Positions 50,284 through 59,399 of a stretch of DNA of 64,000 nt are shown here, piece after piece. A program made the position numbers and the translations under genes. The notes under the pieces are model-generated. The model worked only from the letters and a program-made list of their open reading frames with translations, ran no database searches and was not told where the DNA came from. Every line of letters starts with the position of its first letter. Within the stretch, counting starts at the first letter, position 1. Origin of the DNA: Acidovorax sp. KKS102 (GTDB lineage: Bacteria > Pseudomonadota > Gammaproteobacteria > Burkholderiales > Burkholderiaceae_C); the NCBI RefSeq assembly GCF_000302535.1, contig NC_018708.1, forward strand, positions 4,216,001 to 4,280,000. Reading direction: 5' to 3'.

Positions 50284-51768
50284 ATGCCCTCCTCCCCCGA
50301 GCCCCGCTACCCCCGCGGCCTGGTCTGGTTCCGCCGCGACCTGCGCGCCCACGACCAGGCCGCCCTGTACCACGCGCTGACGCGCTGCGAGCAGGTGTTC
50401 TGCGCCTTCGTCTTTGACAAGCACATCCTCGACGCCCTGCCCCGCGCCGACCGGCGGGTGGAGTTCATCCGCGAGTCGCTGGTGGAGCTGGACGACACGC
50501 TGCGCGAGCTTTCGGGGCAGGAAAGGGGCGGCCTCATCGTGTGGCACGCCGTGGCCAGCGATGCCATTCCGGCACTGGTCAGCGCCCTGGACGTGCAGGC
50601 CGTCTTTGCCAACCACGACGATGAACCCCAGGCGCTGGACCGCGACCGCCTGGTACGCACGCGCCTGGCGGCCGCCGGCAAGGCCTTTCACACGTTCAAG
50701 GACCATACGCTGCTGGAGCGCAGCGAGGTGCTGACGCAGACGGGCAACCCGTACAGCGTGTTCACGCCGTACAAGAATGCGTGGCTCAAGAAGATCGACG
50801 CGTTCCAGCTCAAGAGCTATCCGGTGGAGCGCCACGCCCACCATCTGGCAGCCCGCCCTGAGGCCCATTGCCAGCCCGTGCCCACCTTGCAGGACCTCGG
50901 GTTTGAGCCCACGGACCTGTCCCAGCTGCGCCTGCCCACGGGAGCCCGGGGCGCACAGCAGCTGTTCGACGATTTTCTGGGCCGCATCGAGCGGTATGAG
51001 GACACGCGCAACTTTCCGGCAGTGAAAGGGCCCAGCTACCTGAGCGTGCACCTGCGGTTTGGCACCATCTCGCCGCGCTTGCTCGCGCGCACGGCGCACC
51101 GCCTGATGCTGGAGGGCAACCCGGGCGCCACGACCTGGCTCAGTGAGCTGATCTGGCGGGACTTCTACTTCCAGATCCTGCACCACCACCCGCATGTGGT
51201 GGGCCAGAGCTTCAAGCCTGCCTACGACGCCATCGCCTGGGAGACCGGCCCTGAAGCCGATGCCCTGTTTGCCGCTTGGTGCGAGGGCCGCACCGGCTAC
51301 CCGCTGGTGGACGCCGCCATGGCGCAGATAAACCAGACGGGCTACATGCACAACCGCCTACGCATGGTAGTGGCCAGCTTTCTGGTGAAAGACCTGGGCA
51401 TCGACTGGCGGCGCGGCGAGGCCTACTTTGCCACGCACCTCAATGACTTCGACCTGGCCGCCAACAACGGCGGCTGGCAGTGGGCCAGCTCCAGCGGGTG
51501 CGACGCCCAGCCCTATTTCCGCATCTTCAACCCGGTGAGCCAGAGCGAGAAGTTCGACCCGGAGGGCAAGTTCATCCGCCGCTACCTGCCCCTGCTCGCA
51601 GCGCTTCCCACCAAGGCGCTGCACGCCCCGTGGCTGGCGCGGCCGCTGGAGTTGCAGGAGGCGGGGGTACGCTTGGGTGACACCTACCCCCTGCCCGTGG
51701 TGGAGCATGACGCAGCGCGGCAGCGCACGCTGGAGCGCTACGCCGTCGTCAAGACGGCCGGGGGGTAA
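50284..51768 (+). CDS. phrB: Deoxyribodipyrimidine photolyase (class I CPD type)
   Basis: 494 residues from the ATG at 50284; open sequence upstream in this frame is antisense to yqgE. Light-driven repair of cyclobutane pyrimidine dimers. N-terminal antenna domain (GLVWFRRDLRAHDQAALYHA), then FAD-binding helices: TWLSELIWRDFYFQIL, TGYPLVDAAMAQINQTGYMHNRLRMVVASFLVKDL, NDFDLAANNGGWQWASSSGCDAQPYFRIFNP, the most conserved photolyase signature. FAD-contacting Asn and Trp residues are all present. Confidence 0.95.
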   Translation: MPSSPEPRYPRGLVWFRRDLRAHDQAALYHALTRCEQVFCAFVFDKHILDALPRADRRVEFIRESLVELDDTLRELSGQERGGLIVWHAVASDAIPALVSALDVQAVFANHDDEPQALDRDRLVRTRLAAAGKAFHTFKDHTLLERSEVLTQTGNPYSVFTPYKNAWLKKIDAFQLKSYPVERHAHHLAARPEAHCQPVPTLQDLGFEPTDLSQLRLPTGARGAQQLFDDFLGRIERYEDTRNFPAVKGPSYLSVHLRFGTISPRLLARTAHRLMLEGNPGATTWLSELIWRDFYFQILHHHPHVVGQSFKPAYDAIAWETGPEADALFAAWCEGRTGYPLVDAAMAQINQTGYMHNRLRMVVASFLVKDLGIDWRRGEAYFATHLNDFDLAANNGGWQWASSSGCDAQPYFRIFNPVSQSEKFDPEGKFIRRYLPLLAALPTKALHAPWLARPLELQEAGVRLGDTYPLPVVEHDAARQRTLERYAVVKTAGG

Positions 51769-51773
51769 CACCC

Positions 51774-51790
51774 GCCCTGTTGAGCAGGGC
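51774..51790. terminator. Hairpin between convergent phrB and pilU
   Basis: GCCCTG-TTGAG-CAGGGC, a perfect 6-bp stem starting five bases after the photolyase stop and ending ten bases before the pilU stop. No T run is visible, so it may be a weak bidirectional end. Confidence 0.45.
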
Positions 51791-51800
51791 ACACGGTGGG

Positions 51801-53000
51801 TCAGCGATGTGTCGTGGGCGGTGGTTCGTCCGGCGGGGGTTCCTCCGGCGCCATCTGCATGCCCTCGCCGCCCAGCGAGGCCCCCGCGGCCAGCCGCAGC
51901 CGCAAGCGGACATCGGTGCGGTTGTCCGCGTTGGCGATGGCTTCTTCGGGCGATATCGCGCCCGCCTCCACCATGCCCAGCAGCGACTGGTCAAAGCTCC
52001 ACATGCCCTGCTCGCCGCTGCGGGTGATGGCGGTCTTGAGTTCGTCGATCTGCCCCTTCTGGATCAGCTCGGCCACATAGGGCGTCAGCAGCATGATCTC
52101 AGTAGCGGGTACCAGATGGCCCGCAAGCCCCTGGACCAGCCGCTGCGCAATCACGGCGCGCAGGTTGAGCGACAGGTCCATGAGCAGTTGGCGGTGCGCA
52201 TCCTCGGGGAAGAAGTTGACGATGCGCTGCACGGCTTGGTTGGCGTTGTTGGCGTGCAGGGTGGACACACACAGGTGGCCGGATTCGGCGTAGTGCAGCG
52301 CGTGCTGCATGGTGGCCCGGTCGCGGATCTCGCCAATCATGATCACGTTAGGCGCCTCACGCATGGCGCGGCGCAGCGCTTCGTCATACGACAGGGTATC
52401 GAGCCCTACCTCGCGTTGCGTCACCAGGGATTTTTTGTGGCTGTGCAGGTATTCGATGGGGTCTTCCACCGTAAGGATGTGCCCGCCGGTGTGCGTATTG
52501 CGATGGTCCAGCAGTGCCGCCAGCGTGGTGGTCTTGCCTGAGCCTGCCGAGCCCACCGTCAACACCAATCCCCCTTTGAGAAACGCCAGCCGCTGGAGCA
52601 CGGGCGGCAACCCCAGTTCTTCCAGCGTGGGAATCCGCGCAATCACATGGCGAATCACCATGCCGGCCTGCCCCCGCTGCATGTGCACATTCACCCGAAA
52701 GCGCTCGCCATCGGCGGTCTGCAGCGACAGGTCACATTCCATCGTGGCCTCAAACTCCTTGCGCTGGGCCTCCCGCAGGATGGAATAGGCCATTTGCCGC
52801 ACATCGTCGGCTGAGAGCACTTGCTGCGCAATGGGGATGAAGGCGCCCTGCCGCTTGATGGTGGGCGCAGCACCGGCCATCAGAAAGAGGTCCGAAGCGC
52901 GCTCGCGCGCCACCAGGGCCAGGCAAGCCAGCAGCCGGGGATCGGGGGATGGGGATGGTGCCAGCGGGTCCATCACGGAGACGCGGTCCGCCGTATCCAT
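51801..53000 (-). CDS. pilU: Type IV pilus retraction-type ATPase, PilU-like
   Basis: 399 residues from the ATG at 53000 (an ATG nine codons later is the alternative). PilT/PilU family hexameric ATPase that drives pilus retraction and twitching. Walker A GSAGSGKTTTLAALLDHRN, Asp box ILTVEDPIEYLH, Walker B MIGEIRDRATMQHAL and the His box CVSTLHANNANQAV are intact. The longer, Pro-rich C-terminus and RASDLFLMAGAAP near the N-terminus fit PilU better than PilT. It lies 81 bp downstream of chpA in the Chp gene order. No separate pilT is in the window. Confidence 0.85.
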   Translation of the reverse strand: MDTADRVSVMDPLAPSPSPDPRLLACLALVARERASDLFLMAGAAPTIKRQGAFIPIAQQVLSADDVRQMAYSILREAQRKEFEATMECDLSLQTADGERFRVNVHMQRGQAGMVIRHVIARIPTLEELGLPPVLQRLAFLKGGLVLTVGSAGSGKTTTLAALLDHRNTHTGGHILTVEDPIEYLHSHKKSLVTQREVGLDTLSYDEALRRAMREAPNVIMIGEIRDRATMQHALHYAESGHLCVSTLHANNANQAVQRIVNFFPEDAHRQLLMDLSLNLRAVIAQRLVQGLAGHLVPATEIMLLTPYVAELIQKGQIDELKTAITRSGEQGMWSFDQSLLGMVEAGAISPEEAIANADNRTDVRLRLRLAAGASLGGEGMQMAPEEPPPDEPPPTTHR

Positions 53001-53081
53001 GCACGGGACACAAGCGATGGTGACGAATGAGCACCCCCGACCCAGGCTGACTCGCAGGGTCGGGAGTGGGCCGGCATGGTG

Positions 53082-56000
53082 TCAGGCCTCGGCCGCTGCG
53101 GCGATGCGGGCGTAGTGCTGAATCAGGCTCAGCAGCTCTTCGTCCGAATACGGCTTGCCCAAGTAATGGTTCACGCCCAGCTCCATCGCATGCTCGCGGT
53201 GCTTTTCAGCAATGCGCGAGGTGATCATGATGATGGGCAGATCACGCAAGGCACCGTCTGCACGGATGTTGCGCGCCAGATCGAAGCCGTCCATGCGCGG
53301 CATTTCGATATCGGACAGAACCACCGTCGGGCGCTCTTCCTGCAAGCGCTCCAGCGCCTGCAGACCATCGGCCGCCAGGGCCACACGGTAGCCTTCGCGC
53401 TGCAGCAGACGCTGCGTCACGCGGCGCACGGTGATGGAATCATCCACCACCAGCACCAGCGGCACCTGACTCGGTCCCGACAACTGCTGAGACACGACGG
53501 CCTTACCCGTGCCGCCTGCGGCGGGGGCGTCGGGCGCTGGTGCCATGTCGGCACTGGCCGCACGCACCTGGTCGCCATACACCGTGGCCAAGGCCACCGG
53601 GTTGTAGATCAGCACCACTGCACCCGATGCCAGCACGGACATGCCCGCCAGACCCGGCAGACGGGACAACTGCGGCCCCAGGTTCTTCACCACCACTTCC
53701 TGGTTGCCCAGCACTTCGTCCACGTGCATCGCAACACGCTGGGCAGCGCTTCGGAAGATCACCACCGGGCGGGTCTTGCCCGCCGGCTCGGTGCTGCGGC
53801 TGGACGACTGCAGCAGGGCTCCCGACCAGAAGAACGGAATTTTCTCCATGCCGTCGTCAAACACGCCGGTACGGTAAGCCTCTGCCAAGTCAGGGGCCGA
53901 GGTGCGGCGGACGATCTCGACCACGTTGGCCGGAACGCCGATCGCCAAATCACCCGAGCGCAGCATCACCACCTGCGTCACTGCGGTGGTCAACGGCAGC
54001 ACCATGCGGAATGCCGCACCCTTGCCCGCCTCGGTGGAGGTTTCGATGCGGCCGCCCAGCGCATTGATCTCAGCACGCACCACGTCCATGCCGATGCCCC
54101 GCCCTGCCAGACCAGTCACTTCGGAGGCCGTCGAGAAGCCTGGCATGAAGATCAGGTTGGCCGCATCCGCATCGCTCATCTCCACGCCGGGCTCCACGAT
54201 GCCCTGAGACACGGCCTTTTCGCGAATGCGCGGCAGGTTCAGACCCGCTCCGTCATCGCGGAACTCGACCGATACGTCATTGCCTTCGTGGTGCAGATCC
54301 ACCGTGATGGTGCCCGACGCTGGCTTGCCGGCCGCCGTGCGCACTTCAGGCTCTTCAATGCCGTGGGCCACGCAATTGCGCAACAAATGTTCGAAGGCGG
54401 GCGTCATGCGGTCCAGCACGCCACGGTCCATTTCGATGGAGCCGCCGGTGATGTCCAGCTTGATCTGCTTGCCGGTTTCCTTCGAGGCCTGGCGCACCAC
54501 CGCGTACAAGCGCTCGGCAATCCCCTCGAACTCCACCATACGTGTGCGCAGCAGATCCCGCTGCAGCTCACGCGCCTGGCGGCCTTGGGCAATCAAGTCA
54601 TCTTCAGCGCCTTCCATGGCGCGTTGCAGATTGCGCTGCACCGTGGCCACGTCATTGACCGACTCGGCCATCATGCGGGTCAACTCTTGCACCCGTGTGA
54701 AGCGGTCGAACTCCAGCGGATCGAAGCCTGCCGCAGAGTCCTTGGACAGCGCCAGGCGCGACTGCATCTGCGACTCGGCCTGCACCTCGATATCGCGCAA
54801 TTGCTGGCGCAAACGGTCCAGGTTGCCCGACAGATCGGTGAGCGAGCTGCGGAACTGGCCCAGGCGCGCGTCGAGGCGCGAACGGCTGATCATCACCTCG
54901 CCCGCCTGGTTGACCAAGCGGTCCAGCAGCTGTGCACGCACGCGCACCGACTGGTTGGCAGCCACCCGCAGGGGCGCCAGCTGCGAGGGTCCGGGCAGGC
55001 GCACGGCCGGAGCCGTCATCGCCACCGGCTTGGCAGACGGTACGGCCGCCGACGGGACGGAGGCCTCCACATCCGCCACGCTGGCGCGGGCGGCGGGCAC
55101 GGCTTCCACCGGCAGGGCCACCACACCGTCCGAGGGAGCCTGGCCAATGGCGCGCAGCGCCTCGAAGTTGGCTTGCAGGCCGTCGAAACTGCCTTGCAGC
55201 GGCTCGATCTGGTCGGCCGTGACGGTTTCCGCGTCCAGTTGCTCGATCGCAGATTCCAGCCGGTGGGCCATTTCGCCCAGGCGCATCGCACCGGCCAGTC
55301 GCGAACTGCCCTTGAGCGTGTGCAGGGCCCGCAACACTTCGCTGCGAGCGCTGAGGTTATCGGGGCGTGAGGCCCACTGGCGCAGCGCACCACCCAGCTG
55401 CGGCAGCAACTCGGCCGCCTCTTCCTCGAAGATGGGGAACAGGTCGGGGTCGATGACGTCGATCGCATCGATGTCGTCGTCCGCGTCCGGGATCGAGGCA
55501 ATGGCGTGCGCAATGGCATCGTCAATGAGCTGATCGTGGTCGTGGATGACCGCAGACAGCGCGGGGGCCACATGGCCCACGGCAGGTGTGGACACGGGCT
55601 CGGGTACGGCTGGTGCAGCTGGCTCTGGCGCGGCATCCGCGACGGGCGCCTGCACCACCGGCTCTGGTGCCAATCCGGCAGCGGCAGCTTCGGAGGCTTC
55701 CTGCTCTGCTGCGTCGAGGTAGGCCTGCGCATCCTCTTCGGGCGGAGACTGGGTGCTGACCACCTCGGTTTCCAGAATCTGGCGCAGCTGGGCCAGCGCT
55801 TGCGGGCTGGGCTCTTTGAGGAACCCGGCAGCAAACTGGTGCAGCAGGCGACGGATGTCTTCCGCCGCTGCCATGAAGGCGGACGCCTGTTCCTCGGTGC
55901 CCCCCGACTGCAACTGCACATGCTGCAGCGTGTGCTCCAGCACGCGTGCCATTTCGGACAACGCGGTGAAGCCTACCGTGGCCGAACTGCCGGCCAGCGA

Positions 56001-59000
56001 GTGCGACAAGGCCACGGCCGTGTCAGGCAGCGGCTCGTGCAGCTCCAGCGCCCATTCCTGCAAGCAGGTCACCAGGCGACGAGACCATTCATCGGCCTCA
56101 TTCAGGTACACGTTGTACAGCGGGATGCCAATGCGCAGCGTGTCGATGACCTTGACGGCATCGTCGCTGCCGCCTTCTTCCTGCGGCAGGACATCGAGCA
56201 GATTCGCCACGTCTTGCGCGGACCCTGCTTCAGCGAGGTCGTCTGGCAAGGCTTCGGGACTTGCCTCGGCAACGTCCTCGGGGGCAGGTGCCTGCAGTGC
56301 AGCAGCCTCGGCCGACTCGGCCTCCAGCAGCTTCTCCAGCTCGGCCACATCCAGCGCTTCCAACCCGTCCGAAGGAACGCTGGCCTCCGTGACCACCCCG
56401 GTTTCCGGTTCGGGCGCGTCGAGCACCAGGTCTTCCGGTAGCAAGAATTCGTCGCCCAGAGCGTCTGCGGGGACTTCCAGCGGCGCGTCGACGGGCTCTG
56501 CGTGAGCCATTGCTGGCGCTGGCATCTCGGCCGACACAGGTTCCAGATCGGGCAGCTCCAGATCGAGCACGAAGTCTGCGCTGGACGGATCCACCGCCGG
56601 CGCGGGCTCGGGAGCGGGCTCGTTGAGTGCTGCGGTGAACACGGAGAAGTCAATCTCCTCGGCCACCTCTGGCGCAGCGCTGGCGACTTCGGCAGGCTGT
56701 TCGGGCACATGGTCCGATATTTCGGTGGCCTGGAAGTCCGGCACCATCAGTTCGTCTTCGAGCGCCTCGGTGGGGAGGGCCGTCGCAGCCATGGTCGGCT
56801 CCGGTGCGGGCTCCTCTGCGACGTCTGCCACTGCCGAGTCCAGGACGGGCTCCAGGACGGCAGCGCCACCCGAGGCCATGGCCAGCGGCACCAGTGTGCC
56901 GTCCAGACGCATGGCGTCGGCGGATCGGCGGAAAGACTCGGGGTCCCAGCCCGTCGCCCGGCCTGCAGCGATGTCATCGGCCCAGCTGCTGAAGGCATGC
57001 AGGGCGTCGGTCGACAGCTGCAGCAGGCTCGGCTGCATGGGCTTTTGTTCGGCGAGCCAGACGTTGAGCACCTGCTCCATCGACCAGGCGGCTTCGCCAA
57101 AGTCGTTCAGCCCCACCATGCGCGAACTGCCCTTGAGCGTATGGAACGCACGACGCAGTGTGGTCTGCTCGCTCAGGTCACCGGGCTCGCCCCGCAGCTG
57201 CTCGATGGCAGCCAGGCCGTTCACCACCACTTCGCGCGCCTCTTCGAGGAACACGTCGAGCAGTTCGTCTTCCACATCGGGCACTGCGGCGGGCGCAGCG
57301 GCGGGCACCGGGGACGCCGCCTCGGCTGGCGCAGGGGCCACCACGGCAGGGGCCGGAACGTCAAAAGAAATGTCCGGGGCCAGGCCGGCGGGCTCAGCCG
57401 CCACGCCAGCATCGGCCGCAGGGGCCGAATCAAAATCAGGGAACGGCGCAAAGTCCGTGGGCTCGCTGGCAGGCTCCTGCACAGGGAACCGTGGAATCAC
57501 GTCGGGCACCACGGTGGCTGAACGCTCTTCCAGCTTGGCTGGAGCCTCTTCCACCGCATCGGAGGCGCGCGCACGGGTCTTGCCCATGAGGATGCGCAGC
57601 TCGCCCAGATCTTCGTCGTAGACGAAAAGCTTGCGCGCCATGGTGCGCTGGTAGCTCAGCATGTCGATCAGGAAGCCCAAGGCTCCCAGGCTGTTGCCCA
57701 GCTTTTCAAAAGCTCCCTGGCGTTCTTCTTCGGGCACCTCGTTGATCAGCAGACGCTCCACCGTGTCGCGCATGCGAACCACGGCCAGCGACGCTTGGTC
57801 CAGCCCCAGCACCGACAGCACGCCACGCATTTGCGCGAGATGCCCTGGCACGGTCGCCAGCACAGCGGTGTCCTTAGGGTTTCGGAAAAACTGGTCCATG
57901 GCCTTCTCGGCCTCGCCCAGGGTCACGCGGAGTTCATCGACCACGCTGCCCATGGTCTGGTTGTCGCTGACCCGGCGGTACAGCTCTTCCATCCATTGCT
58001 CGAGCGGTTCAGGTTCGGCACCTGCCGTGACCGCGTCCAGACGCTCTGCGAGACGGCTGGCGCGGGCTTCCATCTGTTCGTCCGCGGTGTCCAGCTCTTC
58101 AAAGGCCGCTTGCAAGTACAGCACCGAGGTAGCCACTTCCATGGCCAACGCGGGCGATGGAGGCTCACCCGATCGGGTGGTGGAATCAAGGGCACGCGTC
58201 AGCGCCTGCGCCAGGTTCTCACTGCCGGGGTGGAGCTTGCGCAGCGAGTCGCACACCAGACTGAACTGGTCTGCGGCTGGCTTGAGTTTGTTTCGGTCAC
58301 CGCCCGCCAGGGCGGACCAGGTTTCCGTGGCGGAGGCAATGCGCTTGCGCGCCTGGGCCAGCACCGCCGGGTCAAAACGGCCAAAGCGGGCGGTCTCGTA
58401 GTCCACCGGCTTGAACCGGTCCAACGCAAAAGCCTGGCGAACCGCCCTCAGCGAGGGCGCAGCGTCATCCGGGAGATCTGCCACCCGCGCCTGCGAGCAG
58501 AAGAACAGCAGATCCTGCACCAGCCGGTCGGCAATCGTTGGATCGCCCTTGGCCAGGGTGGCGTACTGCATGAGCACACGGGACGCCACGCGCTTCACGT
58601 ACACATCCGGCGGCAGGAGCCCCGAGCCAAAGGCGTCGAAGAAGCCCGCGCAGATTTTCCAGAACGCGCGCGCTTGCCGATCCGTCTGGGCAGCCACAAA
58701 ACCCAGGCAGGTGTCGCGCAAGCTGAGGGCGGCCTTCAGATCACCCGACTTGACGATGCGCAGCACTGCAGCATCCAGCCGCGCACGCGCCTCGGGACCA
58801 TAAGGCAACGGAGGCAGCGACACCGCGCCTTCAGGTTCGCGGAAACGGCGTTCCACCGGCCACAGGTCTGCGGGGTGAACACGATCAGCGCCCGCCAGGG
58901 CCTGGGCATCGCGGTATTGCGGAAACAGCGCCACCGGCGACACGGCTTTGCCAGCCAGCACGGTTTCCAGGTATTCGATCAGTGCAAAACTGGCACGCTC

Positions 59001-59348
59001 GATGACGGCGGCAGCGTCATCGCTGCAGGTCTCGGGGCGCTGCACAAACTTCTGCACCGCCGATTCCATGGACCGCAGCACCAGTGCGGGCGGGCCCATG
59101 CCCACCATTTCCAGCGCGCCGCAGGCCTGGTGCAACTGCTGGCGTGCAATGCGCAAGGGGCCAGCGTCCAGCGCCGCCAGATCGGACTCGCGTGCTACCT
59201 CGGCATCACGCACAAAGCGACGCATCGCCTTGACGGCACCGTCCAGCGATTTGCGCAGCTCGTCAAGCACCCAAGCCAAAGGACCCAGGTCCTGATCTCC
59301 CTGGGTCCCGTCGGCGGCCGGTGCATTGTTGACATCAATAGATGACAT
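53082..59348 (-). CDS. chpA: ChpA/PilL, hybrid CheA-type histidine kinase of the pilus chemosensory system
   Basis: 2088 residues. Phosphorelay hub for twitching motility. The first 650 residues are degenerate Hpt-like helices. Three histidine phosphotransfer boxes follow: HTLKGSSRMVG (His about 736), HSLAGSSATVG (about 1116) and HTLKGSSRLAG (about 1343), separated by acidic Pro/Ala/Glu linkers. Then come the dimerisation region, the ATPase N-box NCVAHGIEEPEV, DDGAGLNLPRIRE and GRGIGMDVVRAEI, a CheW-like domain, and a C-terminal receiver domain (VVDDSITVRRVTQRLL, phospho-Asp in VVLSDIEMPRMDGFD). Shorter than ChpA of P. aeruginosa, with fewer Hpt domains. GGGGA precedes the ATG by about 7 bases. 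Confidence 0.92.
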   Translation of the reverse strand: MSSIDVNNAPAADGTQGDQDLGPLAWVLDELRKSLDGAVKAMRRFVRDAEVARESDLAALDAGPLRIARQQLHQACGALEMVGMGPPALVLRSMESAVQKFVQRPETCSDDAAAVIERASFALIEYLETVLAGKAVSPVALFPQYRDAQALAGADRVHPADLWPVERRFREPEGAVSLPPLPYGPEARARLDAAVLRIVKSGDLKAALSLRDTCLGFVAAQTDRQARAFWKICAGFFDAFGSGLLPPDVYVKRVASRVLMQYATLAKGDPTIADRLVQDLLFFCSQARVADLPDDAAPSLRAVRQAFALDRFKPVDYETARFGRFDPAVLAQARKRIASATETWSALAGGDRNKLKPAADQFSLVCDSLRKLHPGSENLAQALTRALDSTTRSGEPPSPALAMEVATSVLYLQAAFEELDTADEQMEARASRLAERLDAVTAGAEPEPLEQWMEELYRRVSDNQTMGSVVDELRVTLGEAEKAMDQFFRNPKDTAVLATVPGHLAQMRGVLSVLGLDQASLAVVRMRDTVERLLINEVPEEERQGAFEKLGNSLGALGFLIDMLSYQRTMARKLFVYDEDLGELRILMGKTRARASDAVEEAPAKLEERSATVVPDVIPRFPVQEPASEPTDFAPFPDFDSAPAADAGVAAEPAGLAPDISFDVPAPAVVAPAPAEAASPVPAAAPAAVPDVEDELLDVFLEEAREVVVNGLAAIEQLRGEPGDLSEQTTLRRAFHTLKGSSRMVGLNDFGEAAWSMEQVLNVWLAEQKPMQPSLLQLSTDALHAFSSWADDIAAGRATGWDPESFRRSADAMRLDGTLVPLAMASGGAAVLEPVLDSAVADVAEEPAPEPTMAATALPTEALEDELMVPDFQATEISDHVPEQPAEVASAAPEVAEEIDFSVFTAALNEPAPEPAPAVDPSSADFVLDLELPDLEPVSAEMPAPAMAHAEPVDAPLEVPADALGDEFLLPEDLVLDAPEPETGVVTEASVPSDGLEALDVAELEKLLEAESAEAAALQAPAPEDVAEASPEALPDDLAEAGSAQDVANLLDVLPQEEGGSDDAVKVIDTLRIGIPLYNVYLNEADEWSRRLVTCLQEWALELHEPLPDTAVALSHSLAGSSATVGFTALSEMARVLEHTLQHVQLQSGGTEEQASAFMAAAEDIRRLLHQFAAGFLKEPSPQALAQLRQILETEVVSTQSPPEEDAQAYLDAAEQEASEAAAAGLAPEPVVQAPVADAAPEPAAPAVPEPVSTPAVGHVAPALSAVIHDHDQLIDDAIAHAIASIPDADDDIDAIDVIDPDLFPIFEEEAAELLPQLGGALRQWASRPDNLSARSEVLRALHTLKGSSRLAGAMRLGEMAHRLESAIEQLDAETVTADQIEPLQGSFDGLQANFEALRAIGQAPSDGVVALPVEAVPAARASVADVEASVPSAAVPSAKPVAMTAPAVRLPGPSQLAPLRVAANQSVRVRAQLLDRLVNQAGEVMISRSRLDARLGQFRSSLTDLSGNLDRLRQQLRDIEVQAESQMQSRLALSKDSAAGFDPLEFDRFTRVQELTRMMAESVNDVATVQRNLQRAMEGAEDDLIAQGRQARELQRDLLRTRMVEFEGIAERLYAVVRQASKETGKQIKLDITGGSIEMDRGVLDRMTPAFEHLLRNCVAHGIEEPEVRTAAGKPASGTITVDLHHEGNDVSVEFRDDGAGLNLPRIREKAVSQGIVEPGVEMSDADAANLIFMPGFSTASEVTGLAGRGIGMDVVRAEINALGGRIETSTEAGKGAAFRMVLPLTTAVTQVVMLRSGDLAIGVPANVVEIVRRTSAPDLAEAYRTGVFDDGMEKIPFFWSGALLQSSSRSTEPAGKTRPVVIFRSAAQRVAMHVDEVLGNQEVVVKNLGPQLSRLPGLAGMSVLASGAVVLIYNPVALATVYGDQVRAASADMAPAPDAPAAGGTGKAVVSQQLSGPSQVPLVLVVDDSITVRRVTQRLLQREGYRVALAADGLQALERLQEERPTVVLSDIEMPRMDGFDLARNIRADGALRDLPIIMITSRIAEKHREHAMELGVNHYLGKPYSDEELLSLIQHYARIAAAAEA

Positions 59349-59399
59349 GGATTCGTCCCCGGCTGCAATGAGCCAGCTGGTTGATGACTAACTGCTGCG